From Rossellomorea aquimaris (lineage in GTDB: Bacteria; Bacillota; Bacilli; Bacillales; Bacillaceae_B): a stretch of 64,000 nucleotides of DNA. The position numbers and the translations under genes were made by a program. Below, one piece after another: positions 53,881 to 62,953 of the stretch; position 1 is the stretch's first letter; the number at the start of each line of letters is the position of its first letter. The stretch lies in the NCBI RefSeq assembly GCF_008180865.1, contig NZ_VTEX01000002.1, positions 186,001 to 250,000 on the forward strand. The letters run 5' to 3'. The notes beneath the pieces were generated by a model. The model was not told the DNA's origin and ran no database searches. It saw only the letters and a list, made by a program, of their open reading frames with translations.

Positions 53881-55029
53881 TTAATATGCTTTATAACGTC
53901 CGAATTCTCCGGTTATATAAGCTCTCCTGCCGTTGTAGATAACTTCCCAGTAGCCGGAGCCGCTATTTCTCCCTTTAAGGGATCCTGTGACTGGAATCGT
54001 CCTGCCCTTTGCGATGGTACCTAAGTCCTTTGATGTCAACCGGTCAGGGCGGTCCTGGATGATGGCGGCATTCGCCACCCCCACGACTGTGATTTCCCCG
54101 ATGGCGACAGGTCCTGATGAAGTCGGCGGTGGTGATCCTCCGGTAGATTGAGCGATCCCTTCCACCTTCACAAACTTCGGGGCTGCTGTTACATAATACA
54201 CGTGTCCCCTTGAGTTTTTGACCTCATACATATAAGCACCTACCACCTTAAGCTTCCGTATAATCTCTGGAAACCCATATCCGTACTTCAGAGTGCCTGC
54301 ACGGTAGCTATCCCGGAAGGTTGGCTTACTGTAAAAGTCCAGTCCTTCAACACCTCTATATATGCTCTCTACCCGTTTCCCGATAACATCCTTGCTTGTC
54401 CCAGCTTCAGGAGGTACAACAACGTTTCCTGCAGCCACGTATGGAACGCCGAAAAAATCACATATCCCACGAGCCTGCTCCCTTGCCGATTCCCTTTGAA
54501 ATCCTTCATTGATCATGAGCAAGGCTTCTCTCTCATTGTCCATAAATCCGTTCTCCACAAGCACCGCAGGCCCATTGAACTCCCTTGTAATATGAAGATT
54601 CTGCTCGATGATCCCGCGATATACCTGCCTGGTACCCTGTTTCAAGTACTTCGCAATGCTTTCAGCGAGCCTTCTATCCTGTACATCATTGAAATATATA
54701 TGAAGGGAATGTCCTTCAGCATCTTTTCCTGAACCATCGAACTTTCCATCAAAGGCATTAAAGTGGTTGGAAACCAAGGCATTGGCCCTCATAGAATTGG
54801 CTAAGTCTGTACGGGACTTTAATGGGGTATCCTCATCAGTCGGAGCTGTCAGTATAGTCCTGAATCCACATCTCTCTAATTCAACTTTCAAAAAGAAAGT
54901 CACTTTCTCATTAAACTCATTTTCACGGATCTGTCTGCCAAGCGACTGGATATAAGGCGTACGTTTCCCGGCTGTCCCGATCCCATGACCATCATCTAAA
55001 GCTATCAAATAATCACTAGCTTTTACCAT
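53881..55029 (-). CDS. N-acetylmuramoyl-L-alanine amidase (Amidase_3) without signal peptide
   Basis: 382 residues. The N-terminal 200 residues are a zinc Amidase_3 domain: His15 (ALDDGHG), Glu38 (RENEFNEK), His89 (SNHFNAF) and the catalytic Glu in AVLVENGFMDN. A middle segment (KRVESIYRGVEGLDFYSKPTFRDSYRAGTLKYGYGFPEIIRKLKVVGAYMYEVKNSRGHVYYVTA) and a C-terminal SH3-like module (SKDLGTIAKGRTIPVTGSLKG...SGYWEVIYNGRRAYITGEFG) probably bind wall. The start has AGGGGTGA upstream and no signal peptide. That is typical of phage endolysins, but no holin or phage gene is nearby. It hydrolyses the amide bond between muramic acid and L-alanine. Confidence 0.88.
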   Translation of the reverse strand: MVKASDYLIALDDGHGIGTAGKRTPYIQSLGRQIRENEFNEKVTFFLKVELERCGFRTILTAPTDEDTPLKSRTDLANSMRANALVSNHFNAFDGKFDGSGKDAEGHSLHIYFNDVQDRRLAESIAKYLKQGTRQVYRGIIEQNLHITREFNGPAVLVENGFMDNEREALLMINEGFQRESAREQARGICDFFGVPYVAAGNVVVPPEAGTSKDVIGKRVESIYRGVEGLDFYSKPTFRDSYRAGTLKYGYGFPEIIRKLKVVGAYMYEVKNSRGHVYYVTAAPKFVKVEGIAQSTGGSPPPTSSGPVAIGEITVVGVANAAIIQDRPDRLTSKDLGTIAKGRTIPVTGSLKGRNSGSGYWEVIYNGRRAYITGEFGRYKAY

Positions 55030-55158
55030 TTAATCTATCACCCCTTCTACTAGTAAAATATTCACAGCTTGTACAAATGGGCACGGCCGGATAAAAAAAG
55101 CACCAGTACCTGACTCCAGAAGGCAAATTGTCGATATTCACTTGATCGAAAGGGAGAT

Positions 55159-55193
55159 GTTTCTAGCATCATATAGCTGTTTATGCTAGAAAC
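55159..55193. other. Isolated inverted repeat
   Basis: GTTTCTAGCAT/ATGCTAGAAAC, 11 bp perfect stem with a 13-nt loop in the gap between the amidase and htpX genes. No T-run follows. Possible operator or stability element; no other feature in this gap apart from the htpX terminator. Confidence 0.5.
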
Positions 55194-55220
55194 CTGGAAT
55201 TCCTTCATTCCGGATACAAC

Positions 55221-55265
55221 AAAAAAGGTGCGCTGACTCCAATGATGGAATCAGGCACCTTTTTT
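55221..55265. terminator. Bidirectional terminator after htpX
   Basis: AAAAAAGGTGCGCTGACTCC pairs with TGGAATCAGGCACCTTTTTT with two mismatches, and T-runs on both strands. A GGTGCCTGA-type member of the recurrent hairpin family. Confidence 0.85.
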
Positions 55266-55307
55266 CATTTAAAACGAAAAGGGACTTCTAAACTGTCCCA
55301 GTCCTAC

Positions 55308-56189
55308 TTACTTCGCTTCCAGTCGACTGATCCGATCATCCAGATCAGGGTGAGTCGAGAAGATTGCTGATTTTCGTCTTCCGTTGATTTTTAATGTGGA
55401 GATGGCTGTGTCATCTTCACCCTTCATACGACTTGAGTATGCTTTTAACATTTGAAGGGCGTGGACCATTTTATCCTTACCGGCAAGGTCCGCTCCACCA
55501 CGGTCAGCGTGATACTCACGGTGACGGGAATAAGCAAAGACAACTAAACTTCCCAAGATAGAGAATACGATCTGGAATACAATCACGGCAATGAAATGCA
55601 CGATTGGTGCCATCTCTTCCCTTGCAAATCGTGATGCAATCCATGCGGCGATTCGTGCCAAGAAGACAACAAAGGTGTTGACCACACCTTGCAGTAAGGT
55701 CATCGTCACCATATCCCCATTCGCAACGTGGGCCACCTCATGGGCAATGACACCTTCAACCGCGTCATCATCCATCTCACGAAGTAATCCTGTCGAAACG
55801 GCAACGAGTGAGCGTTTCTTCGAAGGACCCGTCGCGAAGGCATTCACTTCAGGCGAATGGTAGATTCCCACTTCAGGCATGTGAACTAATCCAGCCGCTC
55901 TTGATAAACGATGGACTTTCTCTACAACTGCCCGTTCCTCAGAAGATAAGGCTCCATTCGGATTCAATACTTGAACGCCCATCATTCTCTTCGCCATCCA
56001 ACGTGACATGGCCAATGAAATGAATGATCCCGAAAAACCGATGATCGCACTGAATATCAATAATGCACCGAAATCAATTCCGCCTGAGGCAGTGATGTAG
56101 TTCCCTGCTCCCGTAACGGAAAAAATGATACTAATCGTCAGTAATACTAAAACGTTTGTTAAAAGGAAATAAAATATACGTTTCCCCAT
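55308..56189 (-). CDS. htpX: Membrane zinc protease HtpX
   Basis: 293 residues. Two N-terminal helices, the zinc motif [12 protein letters not shown] near residue 146, two further hydrophobic segments, and the third ligand region [23 protein letters not shown]. The [15 protein letters not shown]-terminus is typical. It degrades misfolded membrane proteins together with FtsH. The start ATG lies just after a GAGACAAGATGGGG leader. Single gene. Confidence 0.95.
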   Translation of the reverse strand: MGKRIFYFLLTNVLVLLTISIIFSVTGAGNYITASGGIDFGALLIFSAIIGFSGSFISLAMSRWMAKRMMGVQVLNPNGALSSEERAVVEKVHRLSRAAGLVHMPEVGIYHSPEVNAFATGPSKKRSLVAVSTGLLREMDDDAVEGVIAHEVAHVANGDMVTMTLLQGVVNTFVVFLARIAAWIASRFAREEMAPIVHFIAVIVFQIVFSILGSLVVFAYSRHREYHADRGGADLAGKDKMVHALQMLKAYSSRMKGEDDTAISTLKINGRRKSAIFSTHPDLDDRISRLEAK

Positions 56190-56343
56190 CTTGTCTCCTC
56201 ACTCCTATTTCAAGTTCATAAGAACCTGTATCTGAATTGATTATACGTCCTTTTCAGGAAAAATACAAGTAAAAGGTGAAATTGACGAGACCCGACCGAA
56301 CCAGTAGTATAGAAGAAGATATTGTAAAAGAGACGGGGTAATC

Positions 56344-57054
56344 ATGATGAAAACGTTTATACTGACACGTAAAAATATGGCCGACCTGCTGCTATCTCTG
56401 AGCGGCATAAACAGCAGGTCCCCAATTAAGGTGCTTCAGGATTCGTGGACGGGTTTACATAAAGAAAAAAACCTTCCTCCCATCATTCAAAAACTCCTCA
56501 AGCCGGCCAAGGGAGAAACCGGTTTCTCACTCAATGAGATCGTCTCCCTGGGAAACCTGATTGAATTTACCAACTTCCCCCAAAGCACTGTCCAGAACTG
56601 GGTGAAGCGGGATGTAAAAGGGTTGATCGGTTCCCCGCAGCTCGGAAAAAAATATACCATCGAACAAGCAGCCATGCTATTCATCGTCGAAGACCTCAAA
56701 GCTACCCTGGATTTCGAATCCATCCGGAAGATCTTGACCCTGGTGTTCAACAACATAGAAGACCGCACGGATGACATCGTCAACCCCACAGATCTTTACC
56801 TTGCCTATGCGACGGTCTTTGACCAGATCCATCATCAAACCCTTCCTTCCATAAAGAAGGCGGATGGTTCAGTCAACGAGCATATCGATGGATTCATCAA
56901 GGAAGAATGCAAAACCATGTTATCGACCTTTGACGGGATCAAGGAAGAAAACCTCAACATTGTCCTGAATGTCCTGATCGTATCCGTACTGACAGTTCAG
57001 GCAGGGTTTTATCAGGCTGCGACGAAGAAGTATGTGACAGATGCATTATCTTAA
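56344..57054 (+). CDS. DUF1836-type protein with a MerR-like HTH
   Basis: 236 residues. The central part (FSLNEIVSLGNLIEFTNFPQSTVQNWVKRDVKGLIGSPQLGKKYTIEQAAMLFIVEDLKATLDFESIRKILTLVFNN) has the MerR-like winged-helix pattern with the conserved W-V-KRD segment. The remainder is helical, with a hydrophobic C-terminal stretch (LNIVLNVLIVSVLTVQAGFYQAA). This fits DUF1836 as I recall it, a Firmicute family without a defined role. A regulator is plausible. Its terminator is the longest perfect hairpin of the window. Confidence 0.75.
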   Translation: MMKTFILTRKNMADLLLSLSGINSRSPIKVLQDSWTGLHKEKNLPPIIQKLLKPAKGETGFSLNEIVSLGNLIEFTNFPQSTVQNWVKRDVKGLIGSPQLGKKYTIEQAAMLFIVEDLKATLDFESIRKILTLVFNNIEDRTDDIVNPTDLYLAYATVFDQIHHQTLPSIKKADGSVNEHIDGFIKEECKTMLSTFDGIKEENLNIVLNVLIVSVLTVQAGFYQAATKKYVTDALS

Positions 57055-57060
57055 TATTAT

Positions 57061-57104
57061 AGAGGGACGGACCTTCATTTTTGCAAATGAAGGTCCGTCC
57101 CTCT
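57061..57104. terminator. Terminator of the DUF1836 gene, perfect 20-bp stem
   Basis: AGAGGGACGGACCTTCATTT, 4-nt loop, then its exact reverse complement. It shares AGAGGGACGGACCT with the hairpins at 52180 and 53823. Only two Ts follow. Confidence 0.75.
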
Positions 57105-57139
57105 TGATGAAAATCGAGATATCTTTTCAGTTAGGACTT

Positions 57140-57391
57140 CTACTTTGATCTCTTCCAGTAATTAAAAATCACATACAGCATTCCTAACAAAAGATATGTA
57201 TTGAAAAAGGAAAACATTTGATCAAAGAACCATACTTCTATCCCATTCATGATGATGAATAGGAATGTTGTAACAATGAAGTAAATGACCACGTAACTGA
57301 TGACCCCTTTTACTCCTTGTCCAACCCTTTTCTGAATCCATGTTCCAATCCAAATGGGCAGGAAGAAAATGCTTTCTAATTCTCTGTTCAT
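57140..57391 (-). CDS. Small two-helix membrane protein
   Basis: 83 residues with AAGGAG before the ATG. Two hydrophobic segments (VISYVVIYFIVTTFLFIIMN and FNTYLLLGMLYVIFNYW) are joined by a short acidic loop; Lys/Arg-rich ends suggest both termini inside. Its ATG follows the TAA of the upstream small gene directly (TAAATG), so the two are translationally coupled. The family is not recognised. Confidence 0.7.
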   Translation of the reverse strand: MNRELESIFFLPIWIGTWIQKRVGQGVKGVISYVVIYFIVTTFLFIIMNGIEVWFFDQMFSFFNTYLLLGMLYVIFNYWKRSK

Positions 57392-57550
57392 TTATTGCTC
57401 CTTCTTTTTGTACAGTATCATAACTCCGTAATCAAATATGGTCATTGAAAATTTAACATCTATTATTTCAATGGTCTGATCTTCCAAGAAGTTATTCACT
57501 TTTTTATTCAAACCTGATTCTGTCATGCTTCTAAAGGTAGTTATTTTCAA
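57392..57550 (-). CDS. Cse60-like small protein with TTG start
   Basis: 52 residues. It starts with TTG, six bases after AGGAGG (plus 57556-57561), and ends on the base before the next gene's ATG. Key parts: KITTFRSMTESGLNKKV, NNFLEDQTIEIIDVKFSMT, IFDYGVMILYKKKEQ. The pattern (K.K.F....E..L...VN.FL......I.D.K......Y..MI.Y) matches the short sporulation-associated Cse60/DUF2758 proteins. It is probably co-expressed with the small membrane protein that follows, perhaps late in sporulation; no sporulation promoter was identified. Confidence 0.75.
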   Translation of the reverse strand: MKITTFRSMTESGLNKKVNNFLEDQTIEIIDVKFSMTIFDYGVMILYKKKEQ

Positions 57551-57727
57551 AGAGACACCTCCTGTTACGAATTACATCAAAATCTATCATTATACTATAC
57601 GTTTATATTCTCAAAAAGTTTCAATGACCGTCCTAAGGGATCCTCTTTTCCACTGCATTTCCGCGCGTTCTTCTAAATCGATGAAGGCTGCTTTTTCATT
57701 GACTATTCCTCTCCTATTGCGACATAA

Positions 57728-57759
57728 AAAAAAGATGCCTCCACTATATCGAGGCATCT
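57728..57759 (-). terminator. Terminator of the large serine protease gene
   Basis: Perfect 9-bp stem AGATGCCTC/GAGGCATCT followed by eight Ts on the minus strand. Confidence 0.9.
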
Positions 57760-57770
57760 CTCCTTCTTAA

Positions 57771-60700
57771 TTATCTCAACCCATAAGCCTTAATAATTTC
57801 CTGCGTGATCTTATTCCCCTCATCATCCCAAGCACTCGCCTTCAATGAAACATTCGTTGCGTTCTTAGGGTTCTGGATTGTGGCGTTGAATGTGTCTCCG
57901 TCACGGTTAATCTTCACTTTCTTCCATGACTTCCCTTCGTTGAATGACACCTCTAAGGTAGCACCTTCCACGTTTCCGTAGCCGATCGCATTTTCTACTT
58001 TACCCACTGATAATTCAAGGTTAGTCGGACGGTTGGCTAAAGCATCTCCGTTGACGTCTGTATCCACTTTGTAGTCAAGTGTCAGGAATGGAAGGTTATA
58101 TTGCCATTCTTCTGATGCTTCTGTCCAGAAAGTCCATTCTGTATGCGTGCGGGTAGATGTATTCCAGCGTTCTTCATCACGTTTGGCTTCTGTAACGAAT
58201 CTGAACTGGGTGCGTTCCGCCGGAGCGATTCCGAAAGCGTAAATCGCCTGGCCTTTTCCTTCTTTCACTAATGTATCCCCCTGGTACAATCGGGATGTCT
58301 GATTTTGGACAGATACATTATATTCCGTACCGCCGGTGTTCCCTTTACCTGCGTCAGCCCATGCAGGGACATTGATTTGGAGAGAATCCCCTTGTCTTTT
58401 AGGACCCCAGTAGCCTTGTCCAAGACTTGGTCGGACGACCGGTGAGAACCAGTTCTCTGTGATTTTTTGTCCTTTTGTATACGTAACGAGTGGTTGACGG
58501 ATTTCCCACGTTGCATCAAGCACATTTGCCTGGTGATACCAGCCTGTACCTTCTACAGCTGATACATATTCAGTACGGGCACTCGGCATTGAAAGCTTTT
58601 GAAGGAAACCTACGGCACCCATTGTATGTGGGCGAAGGTCATATCTGAATTCTCCCCCATCCGTTTCAATATGTGAATTGTAGCGCGTATCTATTTTCGC
58701 TAAATCCTTGCCTTTTGGTGCATAAGTCAAGTCCTTCGGGATGGATCCTTCATGGACATCCATCAGGTCATACACGTACGGAGAATCAGTGTTCCCTTCC
58801 ACCTTCAGCTTTATATTCCCTGAACGGACCGCCTTTACAAGCTTATCCCCTTCTTTTTTGCTGATGGCAGCAACAGCTAGTGGATTGTCTGTATATTCCG
58901 GAGTTCCTGCATATACGCTGAATTCTTTATCTTCATTATTCACAACGATAACCAGCTTCGCTCCTGCAGCTGCGGCATTTGTTGCTTGTTGTGAAACGCT
59001 CACCTCTGCATTTCGATCCACTACGACAGCCTTTCCTTTTGCCTTCAATCGATCAAAGTCTGCAGCACTTCCTTTTCCGGCATACACGGTGGATAGATTA
59101 TATTTTCCATCCAATAAGGTGCTTCCGGCTAACGGGATATCATCCAATTCTTTTCCGTTAAAATTGATCGTCAATAGTGGCTTGGTCAGGCGCCAGCGTG
59201 TCAGCTGCTCGAAGTATCCACTTTTCACTTCCTTGGTTGGTACGGCATATAGTTTATCGATCCACACCGGCATTAAGTATAAACTTGTCATTGGCATATC
59301 ACCGATTGTTTGATGGTACTCCATCCGTTGATAATTCGCTTCTGTTTTCTTCGGTACCTCTACTTTGATTTCCTTCGCTTTTCGTGCATCCAACTCGACG
59401 GTTTTTGGACCGTTCAGCTTCACTTCCGGATTTCCAACAAGGGCTACACCTGCGTGATCCGTGTCCACATCGACATCCATAAGTGACATGGCGGAATAGG
59501 TTCCAGGCGGCAGACGAAGCTCTAATGAACCATCGACAGCGAAAACTTCAGGCTCCATTTTTTCACTGAACAGTACGACATAAGCCTGTCCTTTCGATCC
59601 GTCACGATCAGTTGCATTCAATGTAAGAGGATATCTTTCCTCTTCCTTGACCATTGCCATCGTCGTGCGTACGAGTTCTGTTCCATCCTTTTTGGCTGTC
59701 AGGAATCCTTGGTAGCGGGACCCTGTTTCACCAAGTGTGGAATCGAGTGTTACATTCACGTCCACCGTTCCTCTTGCCGGTACCGTAACGGTTTGATCAG
59801 AGACCGTCAGCATACCTGTTGGTGCCTCTTCTCCCTCTGCATTTGTAAAGGTTGACTCCAGTTCAAGAGTGATTTCTTCCTCACTATCATTTGTATAGGT
59901 CACTACCTTTTCTACTGGAGCTGCTTGATCATGTGGCCATTTAAAGAATCCGAATGAGACCGACCCTGTTGCCCTAACCTGTGCATCGAGGGCAGCAGCT
60001 ACGTCCACCCGTCCTGTTCCGACATGATATGGCTGGTAACCATCAAGCTTCTTTGTCGTATTCATCAGAGCTTGTTTCAATGTCGTTCCATCCCATTCAG
60101 GATATTTTTCTGCTAAAATGGCAGCTGCACCCGCAACATGAGGAGTCGCCATTGATGTACCATCTAAACTTTTGTAATATCCTGTCCCACTGGAGTATTG
60201 GGAACGAGCCGCAACGATTCCCACACCTGGAGCTGAAAGATCCGGTTTAAGTCCCATATCCCCATAGCGAGGACCTTTGGAAGAGAAATACGCCAGTTCA
60301 TCCGCTTTATCCACTGCTCCAACAGTCAAGGCTGCATCAGCTGCACCAGGGGATCCGATCGTACCTTCCCCGCCTCTGTTACCGGCAGCGATGACGAATA
60401 AAGTTCCATTTTCATCTGTCAATCGATTCACCGCTTCTGCCATTGGGTCTGTCCCATCACTTGGCATATCGCTTCCAAGACTCATATTGACGATTTTGGC
60501 ATTTTCTGAGGCCCACTCCATTCCGTCGATGATCCAGGAATCCTGCCCGTATCCTTGATCACTCAATACCTTTCCAACTAATAATCGGGCATCGGGAGCG
60601 ACACCTTTATGTTTTCCATCGCCTGCACCGGTTCCAAGAACGGTAGAGGCAACATGGGTTCCGTGACCATTGACGTCCTTCACTTCTTCACCAGGTACGA

Positions 60701-61496
60701 AGCTTACAGCATCATCAATCTGACCTGCTATATCAGGATGCTCCGAGTCGATTCCAGTATCAAGTACGGCAACCTTGACTCCCTCTCCTGTATAACCTTG
60801 CTCCCATGCGGAATCCGCTTCAATTTGCGGCACACTTTGATCAAGGGCTGCTTCTACGCGGCCATCCAGCCATATTTTATCGACGCCGTATTCAAATTGG
60901 GGTACTTTTTCCGTTTCATTCTTTTCACTTTGAACGGTGACGTCTTTCCAGAACGTATCTGCCTGCTTTTTCTCTGCAGAAAGGGCCGCTCCATTAATGC
61001 TTTCCAAGTCTCTCACTTTCTTCGATCCTTTTGGGGCCGGAGCTGCTGAGAAAGTCTTAGCCTTGGTTTCTTTGTATTCTACGATGACAGGTACAGACGC
61101 TTGATTCTTGTCATCATACCCATACTCGATCAATTTTGTAATATTAAATAAGTCTTCATCCATTTTTCCTGCGGCCATATAAGGCATGGCGGAGTTAGGG
61201 AATACGAATGTTTCCTCTTTAATGGTCATGACACGGACACCTTCACCATTCTTATCAGCAGGCTCCACATTAATGATCTGTTTGCCATTTTGGAGGGTCG
61301 ACACCTTTACCACATCACCAGTGATGAGGGTGATAGTATGTTCCCCTTTAATTGCTTCATTCTTATCAATCTTAGACTCCTCGAGTTCCTTCCCCTTGGA
61401 AGAGATACCGAGTGCATCTACCTGGAACATCGAACCTGAAATCATCGTCGCAGCAATCGATCCAACAAGAAGTGGTTTCACGTTAAGCTTTTTCAT
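57771..61496 (-). CDS. Very large secreted subtilisin-like serine protease (S8) with PA domain
   Basis: About 1,241 residues from ATG 61496 (AGGAG with seven-base spacing). Signal peptide KKLNVKPLLVGSIAATMISGSMFQVDA, then a propeptide of about 180 residues. Catalytic residues in 61502-based numbering: Asp248 (VAVLDTGIDSEHPD), His280 (NGHGTHVAS), oxyanion Asn375 (IAAGNRGG) and Ser450 (DGTSMATPHVAG). Downstream are beta-sandwich domains, a PA-like segment (STVYAGKGSAADFDRLKAKGKAVVVDR...AAAAGAKLVIVVNNE) and a C-terminal Ig-like region. No wall-anchor signal was seen, so it is probably free or peripherally bound. It degrades extracellular protein for nutrients or maturation. The upstream gap 61497-61909 shows no other gene. 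Confidence 0.93.
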   Translation of the reverse strand: MKKLNVKPLLVGSIAATMISGSMFQVDALGISSKGKELEESKIDKNEAIKGEHTITLITGDVVKVSTLQNGKQIINVEPADKNGEGVRVMTIKEETFVFPNSAMPYMAAGKMDEDLFNITKLIEYGYDDKNQASVPVIVEYKETKAKTFSAAPAPKGSKKVRDLESINGAALSAEKKQADTFWKDVTVQSEKNETEKVPQFEYGVDKIWLDGRVEAALDQSVPQIEADSAWEQGYTGEGVKVAVLDTGIDSEHPDIAGQIDDAVSFVPGEEVKDVNGHGTHVASTVLGTGAGDGKHKGVAPDARLLVGKVLSDQGYGQDSWIIDGMEWASENAKIVNMSLGSDMPSDGTDPMAEAVNRLTDENGTLFVIAAGNRGGEGTIGSPGAADAALTVGAVDKADELAYFSSKGPRYGDMGLKPDLSAPGVGIVAARSQYSSGTGYYKSLDGTSMATPHVAGAAAILAEKYPEWDGTTLKQALMNTTKKLDGYQPYHVGTGRVDVAAALDAQVRATGSVSFGFFKWPHDQAAPVEKVVTYTNDSEEEITLELESTFTNAEGEEAPTGMLTVSDQTVTVPARGTVDVNVTLDSTLGETGSRYQGFLTAKKDGTELVRTTMAMVKEEERYPLTLNATDRDGSKGQAYVVLFSEKMEPEVFAVDGSLELRLPPGTYSAMSLMDVDVDTDHAGVALVGNPEVKLNGPKTVELDARKAKEIKVEVPKKTEANYQRMEYHQTIGDMPMTSLYLMPVWIDKLYAVPTKEVKSGYFEQLTRWRLTKPLLTINFNGKELDDIPLAGSTLLDGKYNLSTVYAGKGSAADFDRLKAKGKAVVVDRNAEVSVSQQATNAAAAGAKLVIVVNNEDKEFSVYAGTPEYTDNPLAVAAISKKEGDKLVKAVRSGNIKLKVEGNTDSPYVYDLMDVHEGSIPKDLTYAPKGKDLAKIDTRYNSHIETDGGEFRYDLRPHTMGAVGFLQKLSMPSARTEYVSAVEGTGWYHQANVLDATWEIRQPLVTYTKGQKITENWFSPVVRPSLGQGYWGPKRQGDSLQINVPAWADAGKGNTGGTEYNVSVQNQTSRLYQGDTLVKEGKGQAIYAFGIAPAERTQFRFVTEAKRDEERWNTSTRTHTEWTFWTEASEEWQYNLPFLTLDYKVDTDVNGDALANRPTNLELSVGKVENAIGYGNVEGATLEVSFNEGKSWKKVKINRDGDTFNATIQNPKNATNVSLKASAWDDEGNKITQEIIKAYGLR

Positions 61497-61909
61497 GAAC
61501 ATTCTCCTATTCTATTCATTTCGTCAGTTGATTGATTCATATGAGTAGACTCTTGCTGAGGGAAAAATAAAGAAGGTATGTAGTCCTAAAAATATTTAAG
61601 TAGACTACCAGGATGAATTCGTCAGTGATCACCTCCCAGTTTACATGGTCGTATGCTAATACGGGGATGCAGGCTTGTTTCTCTAGGAGTCATTTTGTAT
61701 GTCTGTGGTTAATTAAATTGTAAGTCTCAGCACAGGCAATACTCAATTGGGGTTATTTTTCGGGAGTAGAGAACTAGTCTCCATGTGAACACTGGATTCC
61801 ATTCAACTTTTATATGAAAATAGATACAAAATTGTCACGTTTCCAGACTAGATGTCGAGGGGGCAAATTGGATATACTGATACCATTACAATCTAAGGGA
61901 GCAGTCAAC

Positions 61910-62617
61910 GTGAATGAGATTAACCTTAAAGAACTGAGAACGAACCTGAACCGGTTCATGCTTTCATATAAATTCGCCCTTGAAGAAGTCCGGACAAAGA
62001 TCAATATCTTAAGGGAAGAATTCCAGGTCATCCATGAATACAATCCGATCGAACACATTTCGACCCGCCTAAAGTCCCCCGAAAGTATCCTGAAGAAAAT
62101 GTCAAAGAAGGACATGAAACCTTCCTTTGATCAGATGAAAGAACAAATCCGGGATATTGCAGGCGTACGCATCACCTGCTCGTTCATCGAGGATATCTAT
62201 AAGGTGTCGGACTTGATTCAATCCCAACATGACATTACAGTGGTGGAAGTGAAGGACTATATCAAGACTCCGAAGCCCAATGGGTATCAAAGCCTTCACC
62301 TCATCGTGCAAATTCCTATTTTTTTGACAGATCGCGTGGAAGTCGTGTATGTGGAGATTCAGATCCGCACAATCGCCATGGATTTCTGGGCAAGTCTCGA
62401 GCATAAAATTTACTACAAATATAACAAGCAGATTCCCTCCCATATCCAGGATGGGTTGAAGGAAGCCGCTACACAGGCGGCTTTACTTGATCGCAAGATG
62501 GAACAGCTCAATCATGAAATCAATATATTAAAAAAAGAGGATGGAGAGGATTCGAGTTTGATGACACCGAATGAGGTTCATCAATTTCTGGTGCAGCTCT
62601 CAAAAGAGGAAGATTGA
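61910..62617 (+). CDS. ywaC: Small alarmone synthetase, YwaC/RelP type
   Basis: 235 residues from GTG 61910 (AAGGGAG with 8-base spacing); the frame is open 96 bases further up without a site. The RelA/SpoT synthetase domain shows YNPIEHISTRLKSPESILKKM, IRDIAGVRITCSFIEDIYKVSDLI, VKDYIKTPKPNGYQSLHLIV and VEIQIRTIAMDFWASLEHKIYYKYN. It lacks the hydrolase, TGS and ACT domains. The N-terminal LNRFMLSYKFALEEVRTKI matches YwaC (RelP) better than YjbM (RelQ). It makes ppGpp or pppGpp from ATP and GDP/GTP, usually during cell-envelope stress. Confidence 0.92.
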   Translation: MNEINLKELRTNLNRFMLSYKFALEEVRTKINILREEFQVIHEYNPIEHISTRLKSPESILKKMSKKDMKPSFDQMKEQIRDIAGVRITCSFIEDIYKVSDLIQSQHDITVVEVKDYIKTPKPNGYQSLHLIVQIPIFLTDRVEVVYVEIQIRTIAMDFWASLEHKIYYKYNKQIPSHIQDGLKEAATQAALLDRKMEQLNHEINILKKEDGEDSSLMTPNEVHQFLVQLSKEED

Positions 62618-62902
62618 CAAAACAAAGAGGCTTGCATGCTTCAATGCAGCTTTCATTATAACTTTCAGACCGGACAGAGGACCCGCCCGATTGAACCCAA
62701 AACTTTAGCACCAGGACTACAAGCATAATCTCCTTCTTCAAGATACTCTATTAAAAAGGGAAATGTATTTATTTACACTGGATCAACATAGTCTTGACAT
62801 CTTAAAGCAAAGCTTACTTATGTAAAGTGCAAAAGTTGATGTCTTCTCTGCCTATGACATAGAAGGAATGGAGATATAATGATAAGTTATACGTCACATG
62901 CC
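62618..62902. other. 285-bp intergenic stretch with no recognised gene
   Basis: Contains an imperfect hairpin after ywaC (around 62628-62656, GCTTGCAT/ATGCAGC) that may be its terminator. There is a TTGACA at 62792-62797 with TTATGT 18 bp later that could be a promoter reading right, but no convincing gene follows before the convergent terminator. Confidence 0.4.
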
Positions 62903-62933
62903 AAAAAGCTGCCCCGGAGGTCCGGGGCAGCTT
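62903..62933 (-). terminator. Terminator of the second Opp-like operon
   Basis: AAGCTGCCCCG/CGGGGCAGCTT with a short loop and five Ts on the minus strand. GC-rich and stable. Confidence 0.85.
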
Positions 62934-62953
62934 CGTTATATAATTTGCTATTG

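Noticed and set aside
53881-55029. Prophage region around the amidase
   Set aside because: Neighbouring genes on both sides (rlmCD, htpX) are ordinary chromosomal genes and no other phage gene, attachment repeat or integrase was seen.
62792-62880. MerR-type promoter with long spacer and a plus-strand small gene after it
   Set aside because: The TTGACA is good, but the -10 is weak, and the following ORF (from 62879) reads straight through the terminator of the convergent permease gene.
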